Shown one piece after another: positions 31,291 to 39,024 of a DNA stretch of 40,133 bases (its first letter is position 1; each line of letters starts with the position of its first letter). The stretch covers positions 1 to 40,133 of the IMG/VR virus record IMGVR_UViG_3300045585_000064. The stretch is one strand, 5' to 3'. The notes beneath the pieces were generated by a model. The model did not search any database, had not been told where the DNA came from, and saw nothing but the letters and a program-made list of their open reading frames with translations. This DNA is from a virus. The position numbers were made by a program, and so were the translations under genes.

Positions 31291-32238
31291 TTATTCAGTA
31301 GTTGCGCAAAGTGCACGAACAACTTTAGCTTCGTCCATACGAATAGCACCGATTTTGCCCTCTGCTACAAACTGCCATGGGCTGCCTGCATACATAGTGT
31401 CTAATTGGTGCATACGAACTGATGGAGCATCCCAAATACCGAGCTTAACTGCTGACGGCACATAGAAATATGCATACTCATTGCTTGAGCTTTTTAATGC
31501 TGTTTCCGTTAGCAATTCGCTTGGTATGAACACCATTCCTGCATAACCACCTAAGCGTTTGTCTGCCTTGGCTTCGATCAACCCTAAATTTCCTACGAAA
31601 TCCATGCGGCTTTGAGCTAAAGCTTGTAGACGTTTGAATAGGTACGTAAGTTGTTTGGTTGATGCTACACAAACAGGAACTTCGCCATCTTCCAGAGCGT
31701 AATTTTCACTTAAGATTTTTAAAGCTGTTTGTACTTTACCCTCGTGTAACATATTAGCAGGTGTTCCACTAACTACGTTAGCAACAGAATCTACAGCAAT
31801 AGTATTGTTACTGTCGAAAGAGGCAGTACTTGTAGAACCGCCGGTTTTAATGTTAGCTGAACCACCTAATGCACTAAGAATGATTCTATCTTTAGCGCGA
31901 CCCATAGTTTTCGCTAAATCTGCTGCTATAGCACTTCTGGGGTCTGCCATCATCATATCCATCGTATAACGATCGATAGTTTCTGATTTAAATAGAATCT
32001 GACCACTTAGAATACGACTTTCGTATGAACCTTCTTCCAAAGGAATCGGGTAGAACTTCTGATCAATAACAGTGGCTTCGCCTGCTTTACCCTTGCGTGG
32101 GAAGGAAACGGTTTCACCAGAAACTGCTATTTGTTCTACAGTATTCTCTAATTTTGACCCTTTTTGTTGGAGTTCCAACTGAAAAGTGTCTGTGAACATC
32201 TGCTTAAAGACATCCAACTCTGCGCCTGAAATCGCCAT
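31291..32238 (-). CDS. major capsid protein
   Basis: 315 aa from ATG at 32238 (MAISGAELDVFKQMFTDTF); AAAGGTG lies 6 bases upstream, and a GTG at 32247 falls within that site and is not the start. Conserved capsid features: VSFPRKGKAGEATV, YESRILSGQILFKSETID, MMMADPRSAIAADLAKTMGR, and a C-terminal PWQFVAEGKIGAIRMDEAKV. Resembles the phage capsid family of many podoviruses and siphoviruses. Codon use is unlike most other genes here and the octamer is absent. Preceded by a 190-base structured leader with a terminator. Confidence 0.9.
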   Translation of the reverse strand: MAISGAELDVFKQMFTDTFQLELQQKGSKLENTVEQIAVSGETVSFPRKGKAGEATVIDQKFYPIPLEEGSYESRILSGQILFKSETIDRYTMDMMMADPRSAIAADLAKTMGRAKDRIILSALGGSANIKTGGSTSTASFDSNNTIAVDSVANVVSGTPANMLHEGKVQTALKILSENYALEDGEVPVCVASTKQLTYLFKRLQALAQSRMDFVGNLGLIEAKADKRLGGYAGMVFIPSELLTETALKSSSNEYAYFYVPSAVKLGIWDAPSVRMHQLDTMYAGSPWQFVAEGKIGAIRMDEAKVVRALCATTE

Positions 32239-32432
32239 AATTAACACCTTTTAATAGTTTATGTTAAGTTAAAAAATATATGGGCTAATTCCCATATAAA
32301 TATTGAAGGGTACTAATTGGTGGGTTATGGCTACAGCCGCCCGAATGTGCCTTTTCTGGGGCCATGAGGTTATCCCATACTTACACATATAAACACTCAG
32401 TGCCCTTCGGAGTCCTGAGCGTTTAATGAACA
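32239..32432 (-). promoter_or_regulatory. structured leader of the major capsid gene
   Basis: The largest intergenic gap inside the late operon. On the minus strand it contains AAACGCTCAG paired with CTGAGTGTTT (one G-U) around a CTCCGAAGGG cap, then ATGGC paired with GCCAT enclosing GGCACATTCGGGCGGCTG, then the terminator at 32271-32298, then the AAAGGTG ribosome binding site. No reading frame or clear promoter is seen. Probable role: partial termination or RNA processing to set capsid expression. Confidence 0.5.
32271..32298 (-). terminator. intrinsic terminator just upstream of the capsid gene
   Basis: On the minus strand TATATGGG (32298-32291), loop AATTAG, CCCATATA (32284-32277), then six T (32276-32271). 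An 8-bp perfect stem plus U run. It lies about 33 bases before the capsid ATG, so full termination would silence capsid expression; regulated read-through or a hidden downstream start is implied. Confidence 0.75.
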
Positions 32433-33254
32433 CTATTTTTTAATGCTTATTAATTTTCCATATAAAGTCTTTAACTTCTCCCCAGCCTCCTTATAGCCTC
32501 TGCTTGCTGGGTTTAGGAAATCTTGAGACTTTCTTATTTCATTAATTTGAGCTTTAATAGACTCTTCGCTGTCTACTTGACCTGACCCGTTTACGCTAAT
32601 TATCTTACTATTTCCTTCTGCAGAATTTTTACCTAACTCTGCAAGCATAGATAATAGTAGAGGGTTATTTGCTAGTGGGGAGGCTAAAAGCTCTTTTGCA
32701 CTATCTCCGAATTTATCTACTAATTCTTTAGCTGTATTTTTAGCTAATGATATGTTTTTATCGTAATCGTTGCCCCACAATTTTTTAACGGACTCCTCGT
32801 CTGCCTTTGCCTTCTCTTGAATGGCCTCTAACATTTTAGAGTGTCTGTCGTTGTGAATAGCTAAAATTTCTTTGACTTGAGCATCTGTAAGATTGGCTTT
32901 GTGCATACGCTCTAAAGAATCTTTCAAATCCTCGAAAGTCTCGCCTGTAGTTAACTCTGGCAAATTATACTTATCTACTGACTCGGGCCGCCCCAACTTG
33001 CCATAAAACTCTGCTAATTCTTGCTCTGTGGCCCCCTCTCCTGGAACCTTAACGCTAGAGCCGATTAACTTTTGAGCATTTACATAGCTCTTAGCTAAAC
33101 TCTCTACGTCTTTAAATTTACTTAATGTAGCGTTCCCTTTTAGCTCATCGCTTAGTGAATCTATCCAAGATACAGGTTTGCTTTCAACTACTTGTTGAGG
33201 CTCTACTGCTTCTACCGTCTCTACTTGCTGAACTTCTAAACTTTCGTCGCTCAT
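32433..33254 (-). CDS. scaffolding / capsid assembly protein
   Basis: 273 aa. An acidic, glutamine-rich start (VEAVEPQQVVESKPVSW) followed by GNATLSKFKDVESLAKSYVN, GSSVKVPGEGATEQELAEFY and GRPESVDKYNLP, the usual order in podovirus scaffolds (T7 gp9-like position, directly before the capsid). A charged helical middle and a short basic C-terminus (GEKLKTLYGKLISIKK), which in such proteins binds the coat. Overlaps the Bbp19-like gene by one base. Confidence 0.85.
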   Translation of the reverse strand: MSDESLEVQQVETVEAVEPQQVVESKPVSWIDSLSDELKGNATLSKFKDVESLAKSYVNAQKLIGSSVKVPGEGATEQELAEFYGKLGRPESVDKYNLPELTTGETFEDLKDSLERMHKANLTDAQVKEILAIHNDRHSKMLEAIQEKAKADEESVKKLWGNDYDKNISLAKNTAKELVDKFGDSAKELLASPLANNPLLLSMLAELGKNSAEGNSKIISVNGSGQVDSEESIKAQINEIRKSQDFLNPASRGYKEAGEKLKTLYGKLISIKK

Positions 33255-33469
33255 TAAATATCCCCATCCACCTTTAAATACTTATTAAACATCTTAACTA
33301 AATCTGCTTGACCTAACGCATAATACGTGTCGTATATGTTTTCTCTCTTACTTGAGGTATTTACATATGAATTATTAAGATATTTTAACACAAATTTTCC
33401 GTCTTGTGTTGCAGCAAGCCTTTTTATGGCTGCCACTATCTTTTTTCTGTCTCTAAGGTCTTTATCCAT
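33254..33469 (-). CDS. Bbp19-like structural protein, 71 aa
   Basis: TQDGKFVLKYLNNSYVNTSS and a later DTYYALGQADLVKMFNKYL follow the Bbp19-like pattern (x-x-x-G-x-x-x-L-x-x-L, then Y/F-N-x-G-x-x-x-L-x-x-x-L). Such small proteins lie between connector and scaffold genes in many podoviruses; their exact job in head assembly is not established. Confidence 0.7.
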   Translation of the reverse strand: MDKDLRDRKKIVAAIKRLAATQDGKFVLKYLNNSYVNTSSKRENIYDTYYALGQADLVKMFNKYLKVDGDI

Positions 33470-33471
33470 AA

Positions 33472-35085
33472 TTATTGCATTTGTCCTCTAGCCTGCTTGG
33501 CTTGCATATCTGCCACCTTTACTCCTGACTCAAGAGCTTGTTGTGCTGCTGCTTGTTGTTGCTGTTGTTGTAATGCTTGATAATATTCTTCTTGGCCTTT
33601 AATAACTGCCTCTGGCACACCTTGCGACCTTCCAACAATAAGTGCTGCTTGATACGGGTCAAAAATATTGAGCACTTCTGGTTTTAATTGTGCCAATCCG
33701 CCTAATTGCTGCGCGTAAGACAATATGCTGGTAGCTTCTTTAATTTTTTGCGATCTGGTTATTTGGCTTACAAACTCAACTTTAATATCTATTCCAGCTA
33801 CCTTTAATTGCTCTGGCAGTTGAGGGAATTTGTTAGCTCTGAATAATATTGAAAACAGTCTTACGTTTAAGGGGGCCAGCCATTCTCTGTCTAATCTGCC
33901 TGTTACTGGGCCTAAGATTCTGTCTGTTTCCTCTAGCCTGCGTGCCACTTCGTAGGCGCTCATTTCTCCAGTCTGTGTCCGATCTGGTAGCAATACTTTA
34001 TCTAAGAAGAACACTCTCTTGATTGTTCGCTCTATGTTCTCTAATCCAAACTGTGCGCTATTTAAGTCGCATGCTGGTATTATAGGCTCTACTACCTCGT
34101 TCCCGTCTAACTGGTTGATTGTCCCTGCCGTTATATCGATATCTACTGTAGCGTTGGTTTTTAGTGGGGGATTTACGTTTTTCTCTAGCCCCTCCATCAT
34201 GAGTTGTCTTAAGTAGTTTGCAGACTTAACTTCTGGGATTGCTAGGTGGCCTGGCCCCCTGCCTATATCTTCTCCTGGGAGAGTTTCCCAACGGACTACA
34301 AATACTGGGAACTCCCAATATCCACCTACTTTTACTACTTTTCCGGCCTTAACCTCTACTACACAAGATTCAAATGGCTTTTCTTTGTTTCCTATAGGGG
34401 TTTTACCTACATACTTTTTAGGGTAAATAGCTAATATAAAGTCGTAATACTCGTCACATTCGCCTTTTTCTACCGCCTTTTTAATATCGTCTGATACTGC
34501 GTCGCCATATAATTCGTATGCTACGGACGCTCTTAGGCTCTTTTTAATATATATAGTGTCTACTAAACCCTTTGAGTTTTGTGTCCATACGCAGTTTGCT
34601 GGATGTAGCGCCGTAAAGAAAATCCCAGAAAACTTGCCGCCCTCATCGAAGTCGTCTTCTTCTAACATTAAAATAGCGTTGCCTGTGGCACAGAGCATCT
34701 GAAAGCATTTTGCTGCTTCTGAATCTAAATTAGACTGTGCTATGTAGTCGTGGCATATTTTAGATGCTTTTTCATACCACAAAGAAACTTCGTGAATATC
34801 GTTTAATTCGTCTCTGGTGTCTTTTATTACAGGCTTCTCTGTTGGGTTGGAGAAATCCTTTAAAACGGCTGCTAAGTCCCTGCAACTAATCACTGCCTCA
34901 GCATTCATTAAATTTATTGTTTTGCTCTCACCCTTTGTCGTATATTCAGGGTTAGTCAAATTCATGTTCTGAGTAGGCAGAATATATGTGAATATGTCTT
35001 TCCAAATAGTTTCGCTGTTCTTTCTCTCTATGGAGTTGAACAGGCTATTAGTCTTTTTAATGATCGTTTGAGCTTTACTGTCCAT
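33472..35085 (-). CDS. head-tail connector / portal protein (T7 gp8-like)
   Basis: 537 aa, same size as T7 gp8 (536). ETIWKDIFTYILPTQNMNLT at the start, RDLAAVLKDFSNPTEKP, GNAILMLEED, and the C-terminal TGEMSAYEVARRLEETDRIL GPVTGRL block are standard for the head-to-tail connecting family. The last 60 residues are glutamine/alanine-rich (EEYYQALQQQQQQAAAQQAL), which would form the barrel helix. A dodecameric DNA gate at one vertex. Confidence 0.92.
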   Translation of the reverse strand: MDSKAQTIIKKTNSLFNSIERKNSETIWKDIFTYILPTQNMNLTNPEYTTKGESKTINLMNAEAVISCRDLAAVLKDFSNPTEKPVIKDTRDELNDIHEVSLWYEKASKICHDYIAQSNLDSEAAKCFQMLCATGNAILMLEEDDFDEGGKFSGIFFTALHPANCVWTQNSKGLVDTIYIKKSLRASVAYELYGDAVSDDIKKAVEKGECDEYYDFILAIYPKKYVGKTPIGNKEKPFESCVVEVKAGKVVKVGGYWEFPVFVVRWETLPGEDIGRGPGHLAIPEVKSANYLRQLMMEGLEKNVNPPLKTNATVDIDITAGTINQLDGNEVVEPIIPACDLNSAQFGLENIERTIKRVFFLDKVLLPDRTQTGEMSAYEVARRLEETDRILGPVTGRLDREWLAPLNVRLFSILFRANKFPQLPEQLKVAGIDIKVEFVSQITRSQKIKEATSILSYAQQLGGLAQLKPEVLNIFDPYQAALIVGRSQGVPEAVIKGQEEYYQALQQQQQQAAAQQALESGVKVADMQAKQARGQMQ

Positions 35086-35384
35086 TATATGCCTAGTTTG
35101 ATTGCTTTAGTAATATCTATTTGGGGCGTATCGTCTTCGCCTATACCAAGTATGTTCCCTTTGGCATACATAGCATTTGCAGATATGGCTTTTCTTCTTT
35201 GCGAGGCTATATCTAAGGGGCTAGTTGTTTCTGTAGCTGGAGTTGCTTCTGGTGCTACTTTAACCGGCTCTGGAGGGGGAGGTAATTTTATCGGTTCTGG
35301 CATAGAGGGTAGAGAAGGCTTAGATGCTTGAGAAAGAGCATACGAAGCTACTGCCATAATTAACATTGGAGCTACTGTTGCCAT
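35085..35384 (-). CDS. proline-rich small protein, 99 aa
   Basis: A hydrophobic N-terminus (VAPMLIMAVASYALSQA) is followed by a proline-rich stretch (PSMPEPIKLPPPPEPVKVAP), then ASQRRKAISANAMYAKGNIL. Small proteins with this arrangement sit near portal genes in several phages; the ARRR/RRKA-x-x-A ... TLLG-type ending is familiar but unnamed. Coupled to the portal gene (shared base). May be a minor virion part. Confidence 0.65.
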   Translation of the reverse strand: MATVAPMLIMAVASYALSQASKPSLPSMPEPIKLPPPPEPVKVAPEATPATETTSPLDIASQRRKAISANAMYAKGNILGIGEDDTPQIDITKAIKLGI

Positions 35385-35385
35385 T

Positions 35386-35877
35386 TTAGAAACCGTATTT
35401 ACCTGTTGTCTGTTGATATTCTACTAGAGGTAGCCCCAGTATCCCTGTCTGCGGCCGAACTGCTGGCCCACCGATTCTTCTTTGAGAAGCATTAGCCTGT
35501 GCGTTTAATACGTTGGTTTGTTCGGTTTTAGCCTTTTGTTCTGCTACCTGCCTATCGTATTCTGCTTTATTTTCTGCAACTTTTCTGTCATATTCTAAGT
35601 AGTAGTTGTCCATATACCGGTACTGGTATAACTGACTGGCCTGCTCTACTGATATAAGCCCTGGAATATTTCCGTCATTATTTCCCACCCCTTGTGTTGG
35701 GGTAAGGTTTGGGCTATTTAAAAACTGATTGATTCTGACCGTATCTGTAGGGTCTATTCCAGTTAAATATGAAACATACGCGTTAACCATGTTTCTTTCA
35801 GGGGCCACAAACGGAGCCGATTTAGGGGTATTTATAGCTTTTTTAGCCTGATTAAAGTTTGGTGATCTAGCTGCCAT
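35386..35877 (-). CDS. hypothetical late protein, 163 aa
   Basis: Begins MAARSPNFNQAKKAINTPKS. Contains a charged coiled coil (DNYYLEYDRKVAENKAEYDR) flanked by Pro/Asn-rich disordered ends. Lies between large terminase and the proline-rich protein; a role in assembly or as a minor virion protein is possible. No family recognised. Confidence 0.65.
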   Translation of the reverse strand: MAARSPNFNQAKKAINTPKSAPFVAPERNMVNAYVSYLTGIDPTDTVRINQFLNSPNLTPTQGVGNNDGNIPGLISVEQASQLYQYRYMDNYYLEYDRKVAENKAEYDRQVAEQKAKTEQTNVLNAQANASQRRIGGPAVRPQTGILGLPLVEYQQTTGKYGF

Positions 35878-35878
35878 A

Positions 35879-37303
35879 TTACCACTTTATAGATAGTCCT
35901 GTTTTAGCCTTCCTAGCTTGCAGCTTTTTGCCGCCTTCTAAAAAGTATTCGTGATTCTTCATTGCGGATGCCATGCCCATAACTGCTAAAGCATCTGCTG
36001 CATGTATTTCCTTGCCTTTAATAGGTACGTCTGAGAAACACTTAGATTTGCCGTCATATTTTCTGCGCAACCTCTCAATCTGTTTAAAGGGAGTTGCGAC
36101 ATTATCTGACACGTATATAGTATGAAATATCTGCCTCAGAGCGTTAATAGCGTCTATTTTCCTATGAGGCTTATCTACTTTCTTAGTTTTCCCAGATACA
36201 TTAAAGTCTTTTAATAATCTATCATAAATACCTTGAGTTGTCAATAGCTCGTACATTTGAACTTTTCTGTGGCCTGCATCGTGTGGCATATAGTGTGTGC
36301 CGTATGTATACCCCTTGTTCTTTAATACTTTTACGTATTCTGATGGGGGCTTGCTATTATCCTCGTGATAGTCTATTAATATTCTGCGGCTGCCTATGTT
36401 TTGGCAGAACCAGATAACATTCATATCATCGATACCTATATCCCAGTACGTGTCGACAGTTCGATTTGGGTCGTATGTATAAGGCCCCATGCGCCCTTCT
36501 TGCTTTAATTTCTCTATTAAATCCCCATAAAACGAGCCTGTAGACATTTCCCCGAAAGAGCACATATACTCTTTCATAGCTGTGTCGTAGTCCATCCCTT
36601 CTACACCAGCATCTATATCTGGCTGGATGTCTTTGTCCCAGTCTAAAAGTTTGGTATCCTCGATAGTTCTTTCGTCCACATACCACTTATTAGGCATTTT
36701 TAAGGCTGCCTCTCTTAAGTGATAGAACTGATTGTGCCCATTTGGTGTTGAATTAACTATTAAAAACCCTTTATTCGCTTTAAGTATAGGTTCTATAATT
36801 GCTGTAGTTCCTCCGTATTCAGAGAAAGCATATTCAGATATTACTATGCCGTCCGCGCCAGCTCCTCTGTTAGACTCTTTAACTTTGTCTATACCTAATA
36901 GCATAACTATAGACCCGTTTTTAAAGTATAGGTTAGGGTCGTTTTTTGTTGGGTATTTTTTTATGAGTTCACTCGGAACCATATCTAACCAGCTATTCTT
37001 ATTCTCATCTAGTCCCAAACAAACGATTTTATATGCTTGATTTTGTTGTGGGAACATGTGCCAGTACACCCCCTTTTTTGCCGCCCCCATAATACAGAGA
37101 AAAGCAAAACACGTGTAATCCTTACCGGCCCTTCTGTGCCAATTAAATAAGAACCTGTCGTAACCGCCGGAGGCGAGGCAATTATCTATTAATATTTTTA
37201 ATAGCTCTTTTTGGTGAGGACGTAATATTACGTTTTGAGGAATAGTTAGTTCTTTTACTGACATATTATTGTGTTGACTCGCTTTGCTCGTCGAGGGGGC
37301 CAT
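35879..37303 (-). CDS. large terminase subunit
   Basis: 474 aa if started at 37303, 461 if at 37264 (MSVKELTIPQNVI). FNWHRRAGKDYTCF is the Walker A variant; GIVISEYAF is Walker B with its catalytic Glu; NSTPNGHNQFYHL is the coupling motif; DIGIDDMNVIWFC opens the nuclease domain, whose later acids are HDAG and HAADAL. The start is unsettled: 37303 has AAAGGG only 2 bases away and falls on an octamer (37295), while 37264 has no ribosome binding site. First gene of the leftward arm, with a promoter at 37333-37361. Confidence 0.93.
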   Translation of the reverse strand: MAPSTSKASQHNNMSVKELTIPQNVILRPHQKELLKILIDNCLASGGYDRFLFNWHRRAGKDYTCFAFLCIMGAAKKGVYWHMFPQQNQAYKIVCLGLDENKNSWLDMVPSELIKKYPTKNDPNLYFKNGSIVMLLGIDKVKESNRGAGADGIVISEYAFSEYGGTTAIIEPILKANKGFLIVNSTPNGHNQFYHLREAALKMPNKWYVDERTIEDTKLLDWDKDIQPDIDAGVEGMDYDTAMKEYMCSFGEMSTGSFYGDLIEKLKQEGRMGPYTYDPNRTVDTYWDIGIDDMNVIWFCQNIGSRRILIDYHEDNSKPPSEYVKVLKNKGYTYGTHYMPHDAGHRKVQMYELLTTQGIYDRLLKDFNVSGKTKKVDKPHRKIDAINALRQIFHTIYVSDNVATPFKQIERLRRKYDGKSKCFSDVPIKGKEIHAADALAVMGMASAMKNHEYFLEGGKKLQARKAKTGLSIKW

Positions 37304-37332
37304 CGCCCTTTATGTATTTATAGATATTAAGA

Positions 37333-37361
37333 ATTCTAATATATTAAGGGGTTGTAGTCAA
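37333..37361 (-). promoter_or_regulatory. leftward promoter of the late arm
   Basis: On the minus strand TTGACT (37361-37356), 17-bp spacer, TAGAAT (37338-37333). The predicted start lies about 20 bases before the upstream candidate start of the large terminase. It stands back to back with the rightward promoter at 37408. Confidence 0.65.
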
Positions 37362-37407
37362 ATTATTAATAGTATATTACTAAATATTTCATAATGTGAA
37401 ATAATAC

Positions 37408-37435
37408 TTGACAGGATTTTTCGCCCCTGTATAAT
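37408..37435 (+). promoter_or_regulatory. strong sigma70-like promoter, rightward
   Basis: TTGACA (37408-37413), 16-bp spacer, TATAAT (37430-37435): both boxes perfect. It would transcribe the palindrome at 37481 and the slippery-site gene at 37533. Confidence 0.85.
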
Positions 37436-37460
37436 GCTTTTAACAGTATATATCTACTAT

Positions 37461-37552
37461 ATGAGAAGTGCCTGGCCCCCTTATATTAAGCTTAATATAA
37501 GATTATACAAGTGGGGGTTTAAGGACAACTATATGCTAAAAAAACGCTTCTC
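37461..37552 (+). promoter_or_regulatory. nested inverted repeats in the leader of the slippery gene
   Basis: ATGAGAAG (37461-37468) pairs with CTTCTCAT (37547-37554 region), GGCCCCC (37474-37480) can pair with GTGGGGGTT (37511-37519) across the loop, and between them lies the perfect palindrome TTATATTAAGCTTAATATAA (37481-37500). Folding would place the AAGGA ribosome binding site and the A7 run inside the outer stem. Confidence 0.5.
37481..37500. repeat. perfect 20-bp palindrome
   Basis: TTATATTAAGCTTAATATAA reads the same on both strands. About 46 bases downstream of the promoter -10 box. Could be an operator for a dimeric regulator or an RNA hairpin. Confidence 0.9.
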
Positions 37553-37678
37553 ATCTTATTATTTGTTTTAGGCGCTCTCGCGTCAGCCTATCTCATCATC
37601 TTCACCTCTAGCTATTGGCCGATATTTACTTTCATAGCTAATCTTATAGCCCTGCACGGCACAATAACTGAGTTTTAG
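37533..37678 (+). CDS. small membrane protein requiring a -1 frameshift on A7
   Basis: AAGGA ribosome binding site at 37521-37525, ATG at 37533. In frame zero the gene stops after 12 codons (TAG 37569-37571). At ATG CTA AAA AAA C the seven A (37538-37544) form a slippery site. A -1 slip there, or one extra A in the mRNA, gives a 48-aa product MLKKTLLILLFVLGALASAY LIIF... with two hydrophobic helices and an end ITEF-stop at 37676-37678. The same promoter (37408) serves it. The shifted product looks like a real holin-sized or signal-peptide-bearing membrane protein, while the unshifted one does not. A missing base in the assembly would look the same. Confidence 0.5.
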
Positions 37679-38102
37679 CGCCCCTGGCGCACGCGCCTTC
37701 TTAAAACGCCCATAGAGGGCGCACATCTAAATACTACCCTACATATCTAAAATTTTAGATCGTCGCTTATACGCTCTATACGCCTTAAATAGCGGCCATT
37801 TTAGCACATAAAAATGCCCGCAAAATACATAAATTAATATTAAATAGGGCCTAAAGGCCGTAAAAAGATCGCCTCAAAATGCATAAAATAAAGCCTCGAA
37901 AATGCACAAAATCGACTAAATCAAGCACTTATAAATGCTCTACGCCTCTTTTACCTCCCTTCGATTCCACATGCCTGAGCAGACTTAAAACCCTCGATAC
38001 CCCTCTAAATACCCCCTACCTATAACTAGATAGGTATTTTCGTTATTCACTTTAAAGAGATTTACATAATCATTACATGAGTGCAATCAATTACTTAAAG
38101 CA

Positions 38103-38129
38103 TATTAATATTGTTGCATAAATACAACA
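38103..38129. repeat. 27-bp direct repeat, copy 1, with internal dyad
   Basis: Pairs with 38260-38286 (25 of 27 identical). Its core TGTTGCATAAATACAACA (38112-38129) has TGTTG/CAACA arms around an AT-rich centre, an operator-like shape. Confidence 0.8.
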
Positions 38130-38189
38130 CTCACTTAATTAAGATTACATTAATACTCACATGAGCTTGTACTCAAGGGGGCCAAGAGT

Positions 38190-38204
38190 GTGCAAAATGT
38201 GCAC
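38190..38204. repeat. inverted repeat GTGCA-N5-TGCAC
   Basis: GTGCA (38190-38194), AAATG, TGCAC (38200-38204). It lies 6 bases after an octamer copy (38177-38184) in non-coding DNA. Possible protein-binding site. Confidence 0.55.
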
Positions 38205-38259
38205 GCGCAAGTCAAGCATCATTAATTATATTTAATATATCTATACAAGTTATTGATAT

Positions 38260-38286
38260 TATTAATAGTGTTGCGTAAATACAACA
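38260..38286. repeat. 27-bp direct repeat, copy 2, with internal dyad
   Basis: Second copy, 157 bp from the first; core TGTTGCGTAAATACAACA (38269-38286) differs by one base. Two such copies in non-coding DNA suggest paired operators or iterons. Confidence 0.8.
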
Positions 38287-38387
38287 GAGAGTAATCGAAC
38301 CTGGGCGCCATTTTAATTATTCTTGACAAAAATATGTTAGTTGCGCGAAGAGTTAGAGATATAGTTGAGGCACTAAAAATGCTGAGA

Positions 38388-38402
38388 GTTGAGGCGCTCA
38401 AC
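38388..38402. repeat. inverted repeat GTTGAG-GCG-CTCAAC
   Basis: Perfect 6-bp arms with a 3-bp centre. Possible operator or short RNA hairpin. No terminator-type U run follows. Confidence 0.55.
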
Positions 38403-38525
38403 AAGAGAATAAGACTGTGAAGATGAGCGAAGATAGCAGAAGATAGCGTAAGTTAGTGCGAGCACTAGCTAAAACTGATTTAAACGAGCTATAAGCGATT
38501 TTATGCTATTAGGTATGCTTAGGTA

Positions 38526-38951
38526 TTACTCGTTTAATTTGGCGGCTGCTGAGGCTATATTTTTAAGATTGTGGAGCTTTATTACGCTTTTAGCAAACTG
38601 TAGTAACTCAAGCTCAGATGCATTTTGCTTCATTCTATTAGCTAGATCGCATATTACTTGTACGTTGCCAGGTATGTAGCCTTTAGACGAGTCTATTCTG
38701 TCTAAACTAGCATTAGTAGCGACTCTGCCTTCGCCTCGTGTATGAGTAATCTTGTAAGATAAATATGGGCAATATTCAGGTATTTTAATATCTTCTAGAG
38801 ATATAGAAAACTCTATAAGATCGCGTTTTGCACGCTGTTTTGCAGATTGAAATAACCTATATGCAGGATTTTCTGCATAGAACTTCTCTAGGCTTTTTCT
38901 GAACTTATTTTTATGTCTTAAATAGTATTCTCGGCGGTAAGAACTAGTCAT
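38526..38951 (-). CDS. HNH-type endonuclease
   Basis: 141 aa with a basic N-terminus (YRREYYLRHKNKFRKSLEKF). IPEYCPYLSYKI, then NASLDRIDSSKGYIPGNVQV ICDLANRMKQNA, is the conserved block of a phage HNH-like family (Cys-Pro-x-Leu; SLDRID; GY-x-x-GNV; N-x-MK). AGGAG lies before the ATG. It stands alone on the minus strand within the regulatory region, as free-standing homing endonucleases often do, but could also help packaging, where HNH proteins assist terminase in some phages. An 18-bp palindrome (38977) overlaps its promoter region. Confidence 0.72.
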   Translation of the reverse strand: MTSSYRREYYLRHKNKFRKSLEKFYAENPAYRLFQSAKQRAKRDLIEFSISLEDIKIPEYCPYLSYKITHTRGEGRVATNASLDRIDSSKGYIPGNVQVICDLANRMKQNASELELLQFAKSVIKLHNLKNIASAAAKLNE

Positions 38952-38976
38952 AGATATCTCCTAAAACGCGATGTAT

Positions 38977-38994
38977 ATATTTCAAGTGAAATAT
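38977..38994. promoter_or_regulatory. 18-bp palindrome, operator-like
   Basis: ATATTTCA, centre AG, TGAAATAT: perfect 8-bp arms, 26 bases before the HNH start codon. Confidence 0.6.
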
Positions 38995-39024
38995 TAACAC
39001 ATAAACAAAGCTAAGTCAAAATAT

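Larger units (their letters stand above)
37304..38525. other. divergent regulatory region with palindromes, mostly non-coding
   Basis: About 1.2 kb between large terminase and the HNH gene. It holds divergent promoters (37333, 37408), a 20-bp palindrome (37481), a frameshifted small gene (37533), three octamers (37295 at its edge, 37473, 38177), hairpins CGCCC-ATAGA-GGGCG (about 37707) and ACCTAT-AACTAG-ATAGGT (about 38018), a 27-bp direct repeat (38103, 38260), and inverted repeats at 38190 and 38388. From 37700 to 38525 no convincing gene is seen. It is a good candidate for an origin or packaging/control region. Confidence 0.65.

Noticed and set aside
38103-38286. CRISPR-like array
   Set aside because: Only two repeat copies, 157 bp apart, with no regular spacer series and no cas genes.
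38288-38310. tRNA-like segment (GGTTCGATTAC on the minus strand), possibly an attachment site
   Set aside because: The flanking bases cannot form the 5-bp T stem, no other tRNA arm is near, and there is no integrase gene.
38323-38350. Promoter based on TTGACA at 38323
   Set aside because: No -10 match 16-18 bases downstream; the sequence there is GC-rich (GCGCGAAG).
38222-38404. 60-codon leftward open frame in the control region
   Set aside because: TTG-type start without ribosome binding site, low-complexity Ser/Thr/Ile content, and it crosses a direct repeat and a dyad.
38334-38420. 28-codon rightward open frame (MLVARRVRDIVEALKMLRVE)
   Set aside because: No ribosome binding site and no -10 box at proper distance from the TTGACA at 38323.
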